5,493 nt of DNA from CAZFPT01 sp046541875 (GTDB lineage Bacteria > Planctomycetota > Phycisphaerae > SM23-33): positions 1 through 5,493 of the forward strand of contig JBKHCL010000158.1 of assembly GCA_046541875.1 (NCBI GenBank), written 5' to 3'. Position numbers and translations under genes: made by a program. Under the pieces are notes generated by a model. It had not been told where the DNA came from. It worked only from the letters and a program-made list of their open reading frames with translations, and made no database searches. Below are positions 5,420 to 5,493 of this stretch, piece after piece. Numbering within the stretch: position 1 is the stretch's first letter; the number at the start of each line of letters is the position of its first letter.

Positions 5420-5493
5420 TTATTTGCCGCGCGGTTTGTCCTTATTCTTGCCCTTGGTCTTGTCTTTCTTCTTGTCTTCGTTGTCCTTCCGGC
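5420..5493 (-). CDS. Lys/Asp-rich C-terminal end of an unidentified protein (partial)
   Basis: A minus-strand frame enters from the right edge and ends at TAA (5420-5422). The 23 visible residues start RKDNEDKKKDKTKG and end KNKDKPRGK, a highly charged, probably disordered tail. About 18 of its 23 codons end in G or C, as in the window's real genes. The opposite plus-strand frame, starting at ATG 5398, is Cys/Ser-rich with T-ending codons and does not look coding. The gene converges on the transglutaminase gene with only 18 bp between the stop codons. No domain is visible, so no function is given. Lys-rich tails of this kind can bind nucleic acids or acidic surfaces, but that is a guess. Confidence 0.6.
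   Translation of the reverse strand, partial: RKDNEDKKKDKTKGKNKDKPRGK

Overview
The window is high-GC bacterial DNA (by eye about 65% G+C, strong G/C preference at third codon positions). The dispersed-repeat type near the left end, the sequence style of the DUF58 protein (a 'WAR-G-PVV-EYQEEY' block) and the MoxR-DUF58-transglutaminase operon all suggest a member of the Planctomycetota. That assignment rests on recollection of family style, not on a search.

Layout. (1) Positions 1-71 hold the last codons of a plus-strand gene. (2) Positions 72-366 are a 295-bp spacer between two converging genes. It has no supportable gene but is rich in inverted repeats: an 8-bp-stem hairpin (226-245), a 50-bp double-hairpin palindrome (261-310), and two more palindromes (320-339, 353-362). 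A 13-bp sequence that starts the main repeat also occurs 49 bp upstream (207-219). (3) Positions 367-939 (minus) encode a GNAT-type acetyltransferase, with a sigma70-like promoter and a perfect palindrome inside the promoter spacer. (4) Positions 940-1131 are the divergent intergenic region. (5) Positions 1132-5401 (plus) are a compact three-gene operon: a MoxR-family AAA+ ATPase (315 aa), a DUF58 membrane protein with a VWA-like C-terminus (419 aa), and a multi-pass membrane transglutaminase-like protein with a C-terminal DUF4129-like segment (689 aa). Both junctions are 4-bp ATGA overlaps. (6) Positions 5420-5493 (minus) are the Lys/Asp-rich C-terminal end of a converging gene.

How the genes fit together. 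MoxR ATPases are thought to act as chaperones that remodel or assemble partner proteins, often VWA-like ones. Here the partner would be the DUF58 protein at the inner face of the membrane. The transglutaminase-like protein would place a Cys-His-(Glu) catalytic domain outside the membrane. The set is a recurrent but biochemically poorly defined envelope-associated module. The gene order is a known type, so I do not claim a wholly new system. The less ordinary points are the Glu at the third triad position of the transglutaminase, a Trp-to-Pro change in the DUF58 signature, the palindrome in the GNAT promoter spacer, and the double-hairpin repeat, whose two arms differ by a compensatory base-pair swap.
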